A DNA stretch of 64,000 bases from JASHUC01 sp963849095 (lineage in GTDB: Bacteria > Pseudomonadota > Gammaproteobacteria > Steroidobacterales > Steroidobacteraceae), in contig CAWKGA010000009.1 of NCBI GenBank assembly GCA_963849095.1, positions 496,001-560,000 on the forward strand, written 5' to 3'. This document shows, one piece after another, positions 28,960-38,681 of this stretch. The notes under the pieces are model-generated. The model was not told where the DNA came from. It saw nothing but the letters and a program-made list of their open reading frames with translations, and ran no database searches. Position numbers and translations under genes: made by a program. Positions within the stretch are counted from its first letter, which is position 1; every line of letters begins with the position of its first letter.

Positions 28960-29005
28960 GGGCCCTATTCAGCGCCGTCACAGCTGAGCCGGCCGGCGCA
29001 ATTCC

Positions 29006-30328
29006 TCACGCGGTCCGCGCCCACCGCACCAGCGTGCCGAGGCTCGGCGGCTTGCCCTGCATGAGCAGGCCGATCTTGAAAACCTTCGCCGCAAACCACA
29101 CGGCGACGCATGCTCCCGCCACACCGGCGGCCACCGATGCGACGATCTGCCATGCCGGCACCGGACTGCCCGAGGCGAGTCGGGCGAGGATCGCAAAGGA
29201 ATTGATGGGCGGCACGAAGCTCATCACGACGCTCAGCGTCGAGCTGGGGTTCTGTCCGATCATCGGAACCAGCGCATAAGGCGCCACCAGCAATATCATG
29301 ACCGGCCCCATGAGGGATTGGGCGTCGGCCATCTGACTCACCGCCGCGCCGATGGCCATCATCAGCGCCCCGTAGACCAGGTAGGCGAGCAGATAGAACA
29401 CCACCAGGTAGACGAGCAGCATCGGGTCGATCAAGCCGATCATGGCGTACTGGACCAGGGCGAGCAGCCCCAGACCGACATACGCCGCCATGATCAGGAG
29501 TCCCACACCGAGCTGGCCGAGCAGCTTGCCCCACATCAGCTCGACCGGCGACACGGCCGCGAGCAGCACCTCGATGACGCGGTTGGATTTCTCCGCCACT
29601 GTCGAGGTCATCAGGATCTGCCCGCCGGCGATGATGCCAATGAACAGCAGAATGCCGCACAGGAACGGCAGCAGGCGGGCGAACCCCCGGCGCGTCTCGC
29701 GCTCGCCGCTGGCGGCGACCGCCATCGAAGTCGGCCGCGCCACTCGCATGGCTGCCTCCACCGCCGCCTGATCTATCCCACCCGCTTTGAGCCGCGCGCT
29801 GACGAGCGACTGGCGCATGCCTTCGACGATGACATTCTCCGTATTCTCATCGAGACGGGAAGAGACGTAGAGGTCGTACGAGCCATAATCGGTCTTCTCC
29901 GCTCTGCGGGCCACGGCGTCGGGGTGAACGACGATCAAGGCGAGATGCCGCTCCACGGCATCCGGAGGCTGTACGAGCCAGCTCTTCTCGGTCCGAAGAT
30001 CCGCGGACGAAGGCCGCTCCACGATCGAGAGATTCGGGATCGGCGCACTGGCCACGCCCGGCACGCTCGGGCCCGAGGCCTTTGCGCGGCGCGCGGCGAG
30101 CGTCGCCGGATCCAGGCTCAGCCGCAGCCCGGACAGCACGCTGCCGGTGGGATCGATCAACTCGAGCTGTCCAACGACGGCGGGGCCGCGGCCATTCAGA
30201 ATGCGTGGCCCGAGAATCACGAAAACCACGATCAGGATCGGCATCACCAGCAGTCCGATCAGGAAGCCTTTGTTGCTGATCGTGGTCGTGAAGTCGCGCA
30301 CGGCGACCATCCAGATTCGCTCCATCAT
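29006..30328 (-). CDS. ABC-2 type transporter permease (NatB-like)
   Basis: 440 residues. One N-terminal membrane helix (GFLIGLLVMPILIVVFVILG) leads into a large extracytoplasmic region of about 200 residues; five or six more helices follow from about residue 225 (LLPFLCGILLFIGIIAGGQILM; SVAAGVAGACVAVWFAAKVF). This is the NatB/ABC-2 exporter topology, as in sodium exporters. The start overlaps the ATPase gene stop (ATGA), so both form one exporter. The substrate is not known; the NatB label is by analogy. Confidence 0.85.
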   Translation of the reverse strand: MMERIWMVAVRDFTTTISNKGFLIGLLVMPILIVVFVILGPRILNGRGPAVVGQLELIDPTGSVLSGLRLSLDPATLAARRAKASGPSVPGVASAPIPNLSIVERPSSADLRTEKSWLVQPPDAVERHLALIVVHPDAVARRAEKTDYGSYDLYVSSRLDENTENVIVEGMRQSLVSARLKAGGIDQAAVEAAMRVARPTSMAVAASGERETRRGFARLLPFLCGILLFIGIIAGGQILMTSTVAEKSNRVIEVLLAAVSPVELMWGKLLGQLGVGLLIMAAYVGLGLLALVQYAMIGLIDPMLLVYLVVFYLLAYLVYGALMMAIGAAVSQMADAQSLMGPVMILLVAPYALVPMIGQNPSSTLSVVMSFVPPINSFAILARLASGSPVPAWQIVASVAAGVAGACVAVWFAAKVFKIGLLMQGKPPSLGTLVRWARTA

Positions 30329-31305
30329 GACGTGACTCCTACTCCGCTCAAGCCCTGCAAGTGAGTCCGCAAGGCCTGCCTGGACTCCTCCGAGCCTGCG
30401 CTCCCGCCGACGATGCGGATGAAAACGTCCTCGAGCCGAACTCGCGCGAGCTCGATGCGCGCTGGCGCCACCTGGGCGGCGATGCTGCGAATCGCTGCGG
30501 CCGGATCCGTCCCCGCCGCCAGGCCTATCTCACACCCCTCGTCGGTGAGCCGTACGCGCTCCACGCCGGAGAGCGATTTCAGCTTCATGAGATCGGCGCC
30601 GGGATCGAGGGGCTCGAGCAGGACCGTCCGGGTGTCGTACTGGCGTCGAAGGCCCGACATGGGCTCATCGAGCACCTTGCGTCCCTTGTGAATCATCACG
30701 ATCTGCTGGCAGAGCTCCTCCGCATGCGCCATCACGTGGGTCGAGAAGATGATGGTGGCCCCGCGCCGCTGCTCATCGGCAATGACCTCCTTCAGCACGC
30801 GCACACTCAAAGGGTCGAGCCCGCCGAACGGCTCATCCAAGATCAGCAGCTCGGGCTGCTGCACGATGGACGCCACGAACTGCACCCGCTGCAGCATTCC
30901 CTTCGAGAGATCCTCGCACTTCCTGCCCATCGCGTCGGCGAGACCCAGGCGTCCGAGCAGCTCGGCGGCGCGCGACTCGACCCGCTCGCGGCTCGCTCCC
31001 TTCAGCCGGCCGATGTAGGACAGGAACGCCCGCACCTTCATCTTGGGGTAGACACCCCGCTCCTCCGGCAGGTAGCCGATCCGGTTCTTGGCTTCGAGCG
31101 CCGAAGCCTTTCCGAGGACCCGCAGAGACCCGGAATCGGGGAACAGGATCGACATGATCATCCGGATGGCCGTCGTCTTGCCCGCACCGCTCGGGCCGAT
31201 GAGTCCATACGTGGTCCCTCGCGGCATGGCGAGGCTTAGATCGTCTATCGCGCGGCTGCCGCCGAACGTCTTGTTGATCCCGTGAAGCTCGAGCGCAATG
31301 TCCAT
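30325..31305 (-). CDS. ABC transporter ATP-binding protein (NatA-like)
   Basis: 326 residues. Walker A is GPSGAGKTTAI (about residues 37-47), the signature motif reads LSKGMLQRVQF, Walker B is LLILDEPFGGLDPLS, and the H-loop is STHVMAHAEE. The C-terminal 90 residues form the extra domain common in ABC-2 drug and antibiotic-export ATPases. It lies 18 bp downstream of the LytTR regulator gene and overlaps the permease start. Together the four genes form an operon with the two-component pair. Confidence 0.93.
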   Translation of the reverse strand: MDIALELHGINKTFGGSRAIDDLSLAMPRGTTYGLIGPSGAGKTTAIRMIMSILFPDSGSLRVLGKASALEAKNRIGYLPEERGVYPKMKVRAFLSYIGRLKGASRERVESRAAELLGRLGLADAMGRKCEDLSKGMLQRVQFVASIVQQPELLILDEPFGGLDPLSVRVLKEVIADEQRRGATIIFSTHVMAHAEELCQQIVMIHKGRKVLDEPMSGLRRQYDTRTVLLEPLDPGADLMKLKSLSGVERVRLTDEGCEIGLAAGTDPAAAIRSIAAQVAPARIELARVRLEDVFIRIVGGSAGSEESRQALRTHLQGLSGVGVTS

Positions 31306-31323
31306 ACCAACCCCCCCAGCGTT

Positions 31324-32085
31324 TTACATCGGCTTGAATCGGTACTGGAACGCGCTGCTGACCGGCAGCACGTCGGCCCGGCCTCTGACCCGCAGCTGTA
31401 GCCTGCCATCGCCATCGGATTCGATGCGATGAATCGCCGCCGCCCGGACGATCACACTGCGATGGGTCTGCCAGAAAGCCTCCGGATCGAGCGTCGTGAG
31501 CAGCTCTCTGAGCGGCGTCCTGATCTGCACTTCGTCGTCCACCGTGGCGACACGGACGTATTTGTCCTGCGCCTGGAAGAAGAGGACCTCGTCGATGGCG
31601 AACATCTTCGTGACGTTGCCGGCGCTTCCAGTGATCCAGCGGATGGACCGGAGGCCGGAACGCGAGGGCAATCCTCCCTGCAATGCGTCCAGGACCCGCC
31701 CGAGCGCGAGCGCAGGGTTGGATCCGATGCGCTCTTTCAAGCGCACGATGGTCTGCTCCAGGCGCTCGCGCTTGATCGGCTTCAGCAGATAGTCGATGGC
31801 GCCCCCGTCGAACGCCCTGACCGCGTACTCGTCGTAGGCCGTGGTGAAGACGACATGAGTGCTTGGGCCCGCAGCGCGTGCAATCTCGAGCCCCGTCAGC
31901 CCCGGCATGCGAATGTCGAGAAAGGCGACGGCGGGCTGCAGAGCCGTCAGCGACTCCAGCGCCGTGAGTCCGTCCTCGCATTGCGCGACGATCTGGAGCT
32001 CCGGCCACAGCTCGCCGAGCAGGCCGACCAGCTTCAGGCGCTGCGGCTCCTCGTCCTCCGCGACGATGGCTTGGAGCGCGCTCAT
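31324..32085 (-). CDS. LytTR-family response regulator
   Basis: 253 residues. A receiver domain (AIVAEDEEPQRLK; VAFLDIRMPGLTG with the phospho-Asp; YLLKPIKRERL with the lysine) is followed by a LytTR DNA-binding domain (FAIDEVLFFQAQDKYVRV ... FWQTHRSVIVRAAAI). The start overlaps the sensor gene stop (ATGA). It probably controls its own operon, including the exporter, like NatR with natAB in Bacillus. Confidence 0.93.
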   Translation of the reverse strand: MSALQAIVAEDEEPQRLKLVGLLGELWPELQIVAQCEDGLTALESLTALQPAVAFLDIRMPGLTGLEIARAAGPSTHVVFTTAYDEYAVRAFDGGAIDYLLKPIKRERLEQTIVRLKERIGSNPALALGRVLDALQGGLPSRSGLRSIRWITGSAGNVTKMFAIDEVLFFQAQDKYVRVATVDDEVQIRTPLRELLTTLDPEAFWQTHRSVIVRAAAIHRIESDGDGRLQLRVRGRADVLPVSSAFQYRFKPM

Positions 32086-33309
32086 GCGGCTTTCTCTCGG
32101 TAGGGGATGCGGATCGTCGCCGTGACACCGCCCACCGTCCGCCCGCGAATCAGCAATGCCCCCTCGTGCCCGAACCGTGCCCCGAGCTGCTCGCGGATGT
32201 TGGTCAGGCCCACGCCGGTCCCCGGATCGGCGCGCAATCCAACACCGTCGTCGGTGACGCTCACAGCGACCTGCTGTCCTTGCCCGTGAACCTCAACGGA
32301 TGCGCAGAGCACGATGTTGCCGCCCGATGGGCTGGGCTCGATGCCGTGCTTCACCGCGTTTTCCACGAGTGTGATCAGCATGAGCGGCGGAAACTCGTGG
32401 CTGCCCAGGGTTTCCGGCACCTCTACCGAGTACCTGAGCCGGTGTCCCATCCGCACCTTCATCACGGCGAGGTAGCTCACACAGAACGTCGATCTGCTGA
32501 GCCAGCGTGGAGAACGTACTGCCCACTTCCGCGCGGAACCGGGGCATCGTCACGCGCAGGTGCTCCACCAGTGCCTCGATGGTCGCCTCCGCGCGAGCCG
32601 GATCCGTCCGCACCAGCGCGTGGATCGAGGCGAGCGTGTTGAAGAGAAAATGGGGCTCGACCTGAGCCTGCAGCACGGTCAGGCGCAGATCGGCTTCCGT
32701 CTTCTGCTGGCGCAATATCTCGACTTCACGCGCGTACTGGGCGTCCCTCCACGATCGCTGCTCCTTGAAGTAGGTGGGCAGCGCGAGTCCCCCTCCCAGC
32801 AGGAAGAACAACGCGGCATCTGCGCCCCAGACGATCGCGGCGACCACCGGCCCGGTCTCGCGAAACGCCTGGCCGGCCGGGCCGGAGAAGAACGCGGCGT
32901 AGCGCGGCGCGATCTCGGACTTCGAGAACAAACCCGCGAGGTACTGGCCCCCGCAGCTGATCAGCACTCCTGCGAGGACGGCGACGACGACGGCAACGCG
33001 CTCGCGAGTGACAGGCAGGTCGCGGTGCCGCACCCAGGTCGCCAACGCCGGGCCCGCCGTGACGATGACCCACCAGATCGGTACCCCGACGACGACGCAG
33101 AGCAGGAACAGCCGCCGGTCGTCGAGTGACGCTCCGATCACCAGCGCCTGCAAGATCGCCAGGGCGGTCACGAAGGATGCGAACACGGCCGTTCGGCGCC
33201 AGAGCCAGGGCAGGCTGAATATCGGATAGCTCCGGTACCCTGCGAACGGTCCGACCGCGTCGGTGAAAACGTCCGCCGGCAGCGGTTCCTCGAGTGAGTA
33301 TTGAGCCAT
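32082..33309 (-). pseudogene. LytS/AlgZ-type sensor histidine kinase, one apparent +1 break
   Basis: About 408 residues when one base is removed near 32478. The start is taken at ATG 33309 (MAQYSLEEPLPADVF). The N-terminal half has four to six membrane helices; then come the His_kinase domain with the phospho-His in VEPHFLFNTLASIHAL and, after the break, an HATPase with NAVKHGIEPSPSGG and GVGLTNIREQLGARFG. Both parts are highly conserved, and the corrected frame reads QIDVLC-SYLAVMK without loss. As given, the protein would end without an ATPase domain. It overlaps the regulator gene by ATGA. Confidence 0.82.
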
Positions 33310-33555
33310 GGCCGCGACAATAGCGGCCCGCGGGCACGCTTGGCCATTCGATGTGACAGGCCGCGCCCCGGGTGCCGCCAAACGGCCCTAATCGAGCGCG
33401 AAGCCGGCTCGCCGCCGACGGTCCCTCCGACCGGTAGCCGACCCTGAGCGAATGCCGATCGAGCCGGGCATCTCCGTCCGCGCGAGACATGGAGTAGGAT
33501 TCGCTCACGCGGCGGCATGAGCACCCGACTCTGGACCGTCCGATCGGGATCGAGC

Positions 33556-34443
33556 ATGCCTGCACAACTGTCCCCCGGGGCGCGCCTGCGCGCAGCGCTC
33601 GAGCTGGAGCGTCCCCTGCAAGTCGTCGGCGCCGTGAATGCCTACGCGGCGCTGCTCGCGCGCGCGGCGGGGTTCAACGCCATCTATGTCTCCGGCGCGG
33701 GCGTCGCCAACGCTTCCTTCGGCATGCCGGATCTCGGCATCACCTCGCTCAACGATGTGTGCGAGGACGTGCGCCGCATCACCGGGGCGACGGACCTTCC
33801 GTTGCTCGTTGATGCGGACACGGGGTTCGGCGGCGCGTTCAACATCGCACGCACGGTCCGGGAGCTCGCGCGCGCGGGCGCGGCGGGCCTGCACCTCGAG
33901 GATCAGGTGCAGGCCAAGCGGTGCGGCCATCGGCCGGGCAAGGCGCTCGTGCCGGCCGCGGAGATGGTCGACCGGATCAAGGCGGCCATCGATGCGCGCC
34001 GGGAGTCCTCCTTCATCATCATGGCGCGCACGGACGCCCACGCCGTCGAGGGCCAGCAAGCGGCCGTTGACCGGGCCCTTCAGTACGTCCAGGCGGGAGC
34101 CGACATGATCTTCGCGGAGGCGCTCACGAGCCTCGACGAGTACCGCGAGTTCACGGCGAGCGTCGGCGTCCCGGTGCTCGCCAATCTCACGGAGTTCGGC
34201 CGTACCCCCCTCTTCACGACGGCCGAGCTTGCGTCTGCCGGCGTCCGGCTCGTGCTCTATCCGCTCTCCGCCTTTCGCGCGATGAGCCAGGCGGCGCTCG
34301 CCGTCTACGAGGCCATCCGCCGGGATGGAACTCAGAAGGCCGCCGTGCCTCGAATGCAAACGCGGGAAGCGCTGTATCGAGTGCTCGACTACCACGCGTA
34401 CGAGGAGAAGCTGGACGAGCTCTTCGGGCGCGAGAAGGATTGA
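33556..34443 (+). CDS. prpB: 2-methylisocitrate lyase
   Basis: 295 residues from the ATG at 33556 (MPAQLSPGARLRAAL); the in-frame ATG at 33517 adds an unlikely leader. It belongs to the isocitrate lyase/PEP mutase superfamily with the active-site motif KRCGH, the metal-binding VDADTGFGG, the LHLEDQV loop, and MARTDAHAVEG. These match PrpB, which splits 2-methylisocitrate to pyruvate and succinate in propionate breakdown. It is first of prpB-prpC-prpD and divergent from the sensor kinase, with a 246-bp upstream region in which I see no clear operator. No prpR regulator is present in the window. Confidence 0.92.
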   Translation: MPAQLSPGARLRAALELERPLQVVGAVNAYAALLARAAGFNAIYVSGAGVANASFGMPDLGITSLNDVCEDVRRITGATDLPLLVDADTGFGGAFNIARTVRELARAGAAGLHLEDQVQAKRCGHRPGKALVPAAEMVDRIKAAIDARRESSFIIMARTDAHAVEGQQAAVDRALQYVQAGADMIFAEALTSLDEYREFTASVGVPVLANLTEFGRTPLFTTAELASAGVRLVLYPLSAFRAMSQAALAVYEAIRRDGTQKAAVPRMQTREALYRVLDYHAYEEKLDELFGREKD

Positions 34444-34479
34444 GACGGACGAAGTTCAACCCGGACGAAGGTCAAATTC

Positions 34480-35631
34480 ATGAGCGAACCCGCGCCTGCC
34501 GCCTTCAAGCCCAAGAAATCCGTCGCGCTGTCCGGCGTGCCGGCTGGCAACACCGCCCTCTGCTCGGTCGGGCGCACCGGCAACGACCTGCACTATCGCG
34601 GTTACGACATCCTCGAGGTGGCCGAGGCGGCGGAGTTCGAGGAGATCGCATACCTCCTCATCCACGGTGAGCTGCCCGGCGCCGCGGCGCTCGCGGCCTA
34701 CAAGACGAAGTTGAGGTCCTTGCGCGGCGTGCCGGCGGCCGTGCGCGAGATCCTCGAGCGCCTGCCGCCCGCGACCCATCCCATGGATGTGCTCCGCACG
34801 GGCGTATCGGCGCTCGGCTGCCTGCTGCCCGAGCGGAACGATCACAGCCCCGCGGGCGCGCGCGACATTGCCGACCGGCTGCTCGCCTCGCTCGGCTCGA
34901 TGCTCACCTACTGGCATCACTACGCCCACTCCGGGCAGCGCATCTTCGTCGAGACCGAGGACGATTCGATCGGCGGCCACTTCCTGCACCTCCTGCACCG
35001 GCGGCCGCCGCCACCCTCGTGGGTGCGCGTCATGCACACCTCGCTCATTCTTTATGCGGAGCACGAGCTCAACGCGTCCACCTTCGCCGCGCGCGTGATC
35101 GCCGGCACGGGCGCGGACATCTACTCCGCGCTCGTCGGTGCCATCGGCGCGCTGCGCGGTCCCAAGCACGGCGGAGCCAACGAGGCGGCGCTCGAGATCC
35201 AGAGCCGCTACGACGGTCCGGCGCAGGCCGAGGCGGACATCCGCGCGCGCGTCGCCAACAAGGAAGTCATCATCGGCTTCGGTCATCCCGTCTACACGGT
35301 GTCCGACCCGCGCAACCAGGTAATCAAGGAGGTGGCCCGCCGCCTGGCGCGCGAGACGGGCGACACGCGGCTCTACTCCATAGCCGAGCGCATCGAGTCC
35401 GTGATGGCGGACGCGAAGCGGATGTTCGCGAACCTCGATTGGTACTCGGCCGTCTCGTACCATTTGATGGGCGTGCCCACTGCGATGTTCACGCCGCTGT
35501 TCGTCATCGCGCGAACGACGGGATGGGCGGCCCACGTGATGGAGCAGCGCGACGACGGCAAGATCATCCGCCCGGCGGCGAACTACGTCGGGCCGGAGCC
35601 GCGTAGATTCGTGCCGCTCGCCAAGCGCTGA
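34480..35631 (+). CDS. prpC: 2-methylcitrate synthase
   Basis: 383 residues of the citrate-synthase fold. Visible landmarks are RGYDILE-like YRGYDILEVAEA near residue 40, the catalytic His in KHGGANEAALE, the second His in GFGHPVYTVSDPRN, and the catalytic Asp region near the C-terminus. The 36-bp gap after prpB and the following prpD make PrpC (condensing propionyl-CoA with oxaloacetate) more likely than citrate synthase. Confidence 0.93.
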   Translation: MSEPAPAAFKPKKSVALSGVPAGNTALCSVGRTGNDLHYRGYDILEVAEAAEFEEIAYLLIHGELPGAAALAAYKTKLRSLRGVPAAVREILERLPPATHPMDVLRTGVSALGCLLPERNDHSPAGARDIADRLLASLGSMLTYWHHYAHSGQRIFVETEDDSIGGHFLHLLHRRPPPPSWVRVMHTSLILYAEHELNASTFAARVIAGTGADIYSALVGAIGALRGPKHGGANEAALEIQSRYDGPAQAEADIRARVANKEVIIGFGHPVYTVSDPRNQVIKEVARRLARETGDTRLYSIAERIESVMADAKRMFANLDWYSAVSYHLMGVPTAMFTPLFVIARTTGWAAHVMEQRDDGKIIRPAANYVGPEPRRFVPLAKR

Positions 35632-35665
35632 TCCGCGCGGGCCGCTCGCTGAGGCACCCTCCGGC

Positions 35666-37147
35666 ATGTCCGCGCAAGATCTGAAGCCGGGCGACCCCGA
35701 TCCAAGGTCGGCCGCGCGCCCCGACCCCGACTACGTACTCGTCGCCATCGCGGAGTACGTCCGCAACTTTGCGGTGCGCAGCGCGCTCGCGTACGACACC
35801 GCGCGCCACGGACTTAAGGACACGCTCGCCTGCGGCTTCCGCGCGCTCGAGTATCCCGCGTGCACGAAGCTGCTCGGGCCGGTCGTGCCCGGCGCGGTGA
35901 TGCCGGGAGGCGCACGGGTGCCCGGCACCTCCTACGAGCTCGATCCGGTGCAGGCGGCCTTCAACCTCGGCGCGATGGTCCGCTGGCTCGACTTCAACGA
36001 CACCTGGCTCGCGGCGGAGTGGGGCCATCCCTCCGACAACCTGGGCGCCATTCTCGCCGTGGCTGACTACCTGTCCCGCAAGGCCCGGATGGAGGGTACG
36101 CAGCCGCTCACGGTGCGCGACGTGCTGACGGCGATGATCAAGGCCCACGAGATCCAGGGCGTGCTCGCGCTGAAGAACAGCTTCAACCGCTTGGGTCTCG
36201 ACCACGTGATCCTGGTCCGCGTCGCCTCGACCGCCGTCGCCGCGGCGATGCTGGGCGGCACGCGCGACCAGATCGTGAACGCGGTCTCCAACGCATGGCT
36301 CGACGGCGGCGCGCTGCGTACCTACCGTCACGCGCCGAACACGGGCTCGCGCAAGAGCTGGGCGGCCGGGGATGCGACGAGCCGCGGAGTGCGCCATGCG
36401 CTGATGGCGCTCGCCGGCGAGATGGGCTATCCGTCCGCCCTCACCGCGCCGAAGTGGGGCTTCTACGACGCCGTGCTCGGGGGCGTCCCCCTGTCCCTGC
36501 CGCAGCCTTTCGGAAGCTACGTCATGGAGAACGTGCTGTTCAAGATCTCCTATCCCGCGGAGTTCCACGCACAGACCGCTGTCGAATGCGCCATGGCGCT
36601 GCACGGGGAGGTCGCGGGGCGGCTCGACGACATCGACCGCATCGTCATCGAGACCCAGGAGCCGGGCGTGCGGATCATCGACAAGACGGGCCCGCTCGCA
36701 AACCCGGCCGATCGCGATCACTGCATCCAGTACATGGTCGCGGTGCCGCTCCTCTTCGGCCGCCTCACGGCGGACGATTACGAGGACGCCGTGGCGGCCG
36801 ACCCCCGCATCGACCGGCTGCGCGCCTGCATGCAAGTCCGCGAGCATCCGCGGTTCACGCAGGATTACTACGACCCGGACAAGCGCTCCATCGGCAACGC
36901 GGTGCAGGTCCTGTTCCGCGACGGCACCGCCACCCGGCGTGTCGAGGTGGACTATCCGATCGGGCACCGCAGGCGCCGCGCGGAAGGCCTGCCGCTGCTC
37001 CTCGAGAAGTTCAAGGGCGCGGTGGCCAAGCGCTTCCCGCCGCGGCAGAGCGAGCGCATCCAGGCGCTGTTCGCCGACCCGGAGAGGCTGGATGCCCTCC
37101 CGGTCAACGAGCTCATGGCCGCGCTGGTCGCGAACGGCGGAACGTGA
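35666..37147 (+). CDS. prpD: 2-methylcitrate dehydratase (MmgE/PrpD)
   Basis: 493 residues, typical PrpD length. Conserved stretches are DTLACGFRALEYPACTKLLGP, LDFNDTWLAAEWGHPSDNLGA, SRGVRHALMALAGEMGYPS, and the C-terminal ADRDHCIQYMVAVPL. It dehydrates 2-methylcitrate to 2-methylaconitate without an Fe-S cluster, completing the methylcitrate cycle with PrpB and PrpC; an aconitase must do the rehydration. Its stop overlaps the rsmG start by four bases (GTGA), an unusual link between propionate catabolism and ribosome/chromosome-segregation genes. Confidence 0.93.
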   Translation: MSAQDLKPGDPDPRSAARPDPDYVLVAIAEYVRNFAVRSALAYDTARHGLKDTLACGFRALEYPACTKLLGPVVPGAVMPGGARVPGTSYELDPVQAAFNLGAMVRWLDFNDTWLAAEWGHPSDNLGAILAVADYLSRKARMEGTQPLTVRDVLTAMIKAHEIQGVLALKNSFNRLGLDHVILVRVASTAVAAAMLGGTRDQIVNAVSNAWLDGGALRTYRHAPNTGSRKSWAAGDATSRGVRHALMALAGEMGYPSALTAPKWGFYDAVLGGVPLSLPQPFGSYVMENVLFKISYPAEFHAQTAVECAMALHGEVAGRLDDIDRIVIETQEPGVRIIDKTGPLANPADRDHCIQYMVAVPLLFGRLTADDYEDAVAADPRIDRLRACMQVREHPRFTQDYYDPDKRSIGNAVQVLFRDGTATRRVEVDYPIGHRRRRAEGLPLLLEKFKGAVAKRFPPRQSERIQALFADPERLDALPVNELMAALVANGGT

Positions 37148-37833
37148 GCGGCGGGGACGAGCGTGCGCCGCTCGTCGGGGACGCGCGGCTCATCGAGCGG
37201 ACGCGGCTCATCGAGCACGCGCGGCTTCTCAACGTCGCGCTCACCGACGCGGCCGCCGAGCGCTTGCTGCGGCTGCTCGATGAGCTCACGGAGTGGAGCC
37301 AAGCGTACAGCCTCACCTCGATCCGGCGGCGCGAGGAGATGCTGACCCGGCACCTCCTCGACAGCCTGTCGATCCACGAGGAGCTCGAGGGCGAGACCGT
37401 CGCGGACGTGGGAACCGGCGCGGGCTTCCCGGGCCTGCCGCTCGCTGTCGTCAATCCCGAGCGCCGGTTCACGCTCGTCGACTCGAGCAGCAAGAAGGTC
37501 CGCTTCGTCACGCATGCGGTCCGCGCGCTCGCGCTGGATAACGTGACCGTCGCGCACTCGCGCGCCGAGGGCCTGCATCCGCAGATCCCGTTCGATACCG
37601 TCGCCGCGCGTGCCGTCGCCGCGCTTCCCGAGCTGCTCGCGACGGTGCGGGGCCTGTGCGGTCCGGGCACGCGCGTACTCGCCATGAAGGGCCGCTACCC
37701 GTCCGCCGAGATTGCCGCCGTCCGGCCCCCCTGGCACATCGTCCGCTCCCGGCCGCTTAAGGTTCCAGGCCTCGACGAGGAGCGCCATCTCATCGTCGCG
37801 GAGTGCGCCGACTCCGATAGTATCCGCCCATGA
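37144..37833 (+). CDS. rsmG: 16S rRNA (guanine527-N7)-methyltransferase
   Basis: 229 residues from a GTG at 37144 that overlaps the prpD stop. The SAM-binding motif DVGTGAGFPGLPLAV, LVDSSSKKVRFVTH and the ARAVAALPELL region are those of RsmG (GidB). It methylates G527 of 16S rRNA. An imperfect 18-bp direct repeat (ctcatcgagc units, 37187-37216) encodes the ARLIERTRLIE segment of the N-terminus, which is longer than usual. A downstream start cannot be excluded. It overlaps parA by four bases, the standard gidB-parA-parB order. Confidence 0.93.
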   Translation: MSGGDERAPLVGDARLIERTRLIEHARLLNVALTDAAAERLLRLLDELTEWSQAYSLTSIRRREEMLTRHLLDSLSIHEELEGETVADVGTGAGFPGLPLAVVNPERRFTLVDSSSKKVRFVTHAVRALALDNVTVAHSRAEGLHPQIPFDTVAARAVAALPELLATVRGLCGPGTRVLAMKGRYPSAEIAAVRPPWHIVRSRPLKVPGLDEERHLIVAECADSDSIRP

Positions 37834-38672
37834 AGCGCGTCATCGCGATCGCCAACCAGAAGGGCGGCGTGGGCAAGACGACCACGGCCGTGAATCTCGC
37901 TGCTTCCCTCGCGGCCACCAAGCGGCACATGCTGCTCATCGACCTCGATCCGCAGGGCAACGCCACGATGGGCTGCGGCGTGGACAAGACGCAGATCGAG
38001 CGCGGGAGCTGCGAGGCGCTGCTCGGCGAGGCGGATATGGCAAGCGGCCTCATCACCATCGAGCCCGCCGGCTTCAGGCTCCTGCCCGCCAACCAGGACC
38101 TCACCGCCGCGGAGGTGCGCCTGCTCACCATGACCGTGGGCCGAGAGACGAAGCTGCGCAACGCGCTGCAGCCCCTGCGCGAGTCGTTCGACGTGGTGCT
38201 GATCGACTGCCCGCCCGCGCTCAACATGCTGACCGTCAACGCGCTGGTCGCGGCGGACAGCGTGCTCATCCCGATGCAGTGCGAGTACTACGCGCTCGAG
38301 GGCCTCTCGGCGCTCCTCGCGACCGTCGAGCAGATCCGGTCGGCCGCCAATGCCACCCTCGAGATCGAGGGAATCCTCCGCACGATGTTCGACCCGCGAA
38401 ACAACCTCGCCAACGAGGTGAGCGCGCAGCTGCTCACGCATTTTCCCGATAAGGTCTTCCGGACGATCATTCCGCGCAACATCCGCCTCGCCGAGGCCCC
38501 GTCGTTTGGCAAGCCGGTGCTGTTCCACGACAAGGACTCGCGCGGAGCGCTCGCCTACCTCGCCCTCGCCGGAGAGATGATCCGCCGCGAGGAGGAGCAG
38601 CTCGAGGCGCCGCAGGGCGCGGCTGGCGACAGAGCTGGAAGCGGCACGGACGGCAGCGGGATTTCGCTATGA
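37830..38672 (+). CDS. parA: Chromosome partitioning ATPase ParA (Soj)
   Basis: 280 residues. It has the deviant Walker A KGGVGKTTTAVNLAA, Walker A' DLDPQGNATMG, and Walker B VLIDCPPALNMLTVNAL of chromosomal ParA proteins. It hydrolyses ATP on nucleoid DNA and moves ParB-parS complexes. The start overlaps rsmG (ATGA), and parB follows after nine bases. The C-terminal 25 residues are a Gly/Ala/Glu-rich tail. Confidence 0.95.
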   Translation: MKRVIAIANQKGGVGKTTTAVNLAASLAATKRHMLLIDLDPQGNATMGCGVDKTQIERGSCEALLGEADMASGLITIEPAGFRLLPANQDLTAAEVRLLTMTVGRETKLRNALQPLRESFDVVLIDCPPALNMLTVNALVAADSVLIPMQCEYYALEGLSALLATVEQIRSAANATLEIEGILRTMFDPRNNLANEVSAQLLTHFPDKVFRTIIPRNIRLAEAPSFGKPVLFHDKDSRGALAYLALAGEMIRREEEQLEAPQGAAGDRAGSGTDGSGISL

Positions 38673-38681
38673 TCGGCGGCC

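Noticed and set aside
38521..38535. TGTTCCACGACAAGG in parA resembles the left half of a parS site.
   Set aside because: The right half does not match the parS palindrome, and the sequence is explained by coding.
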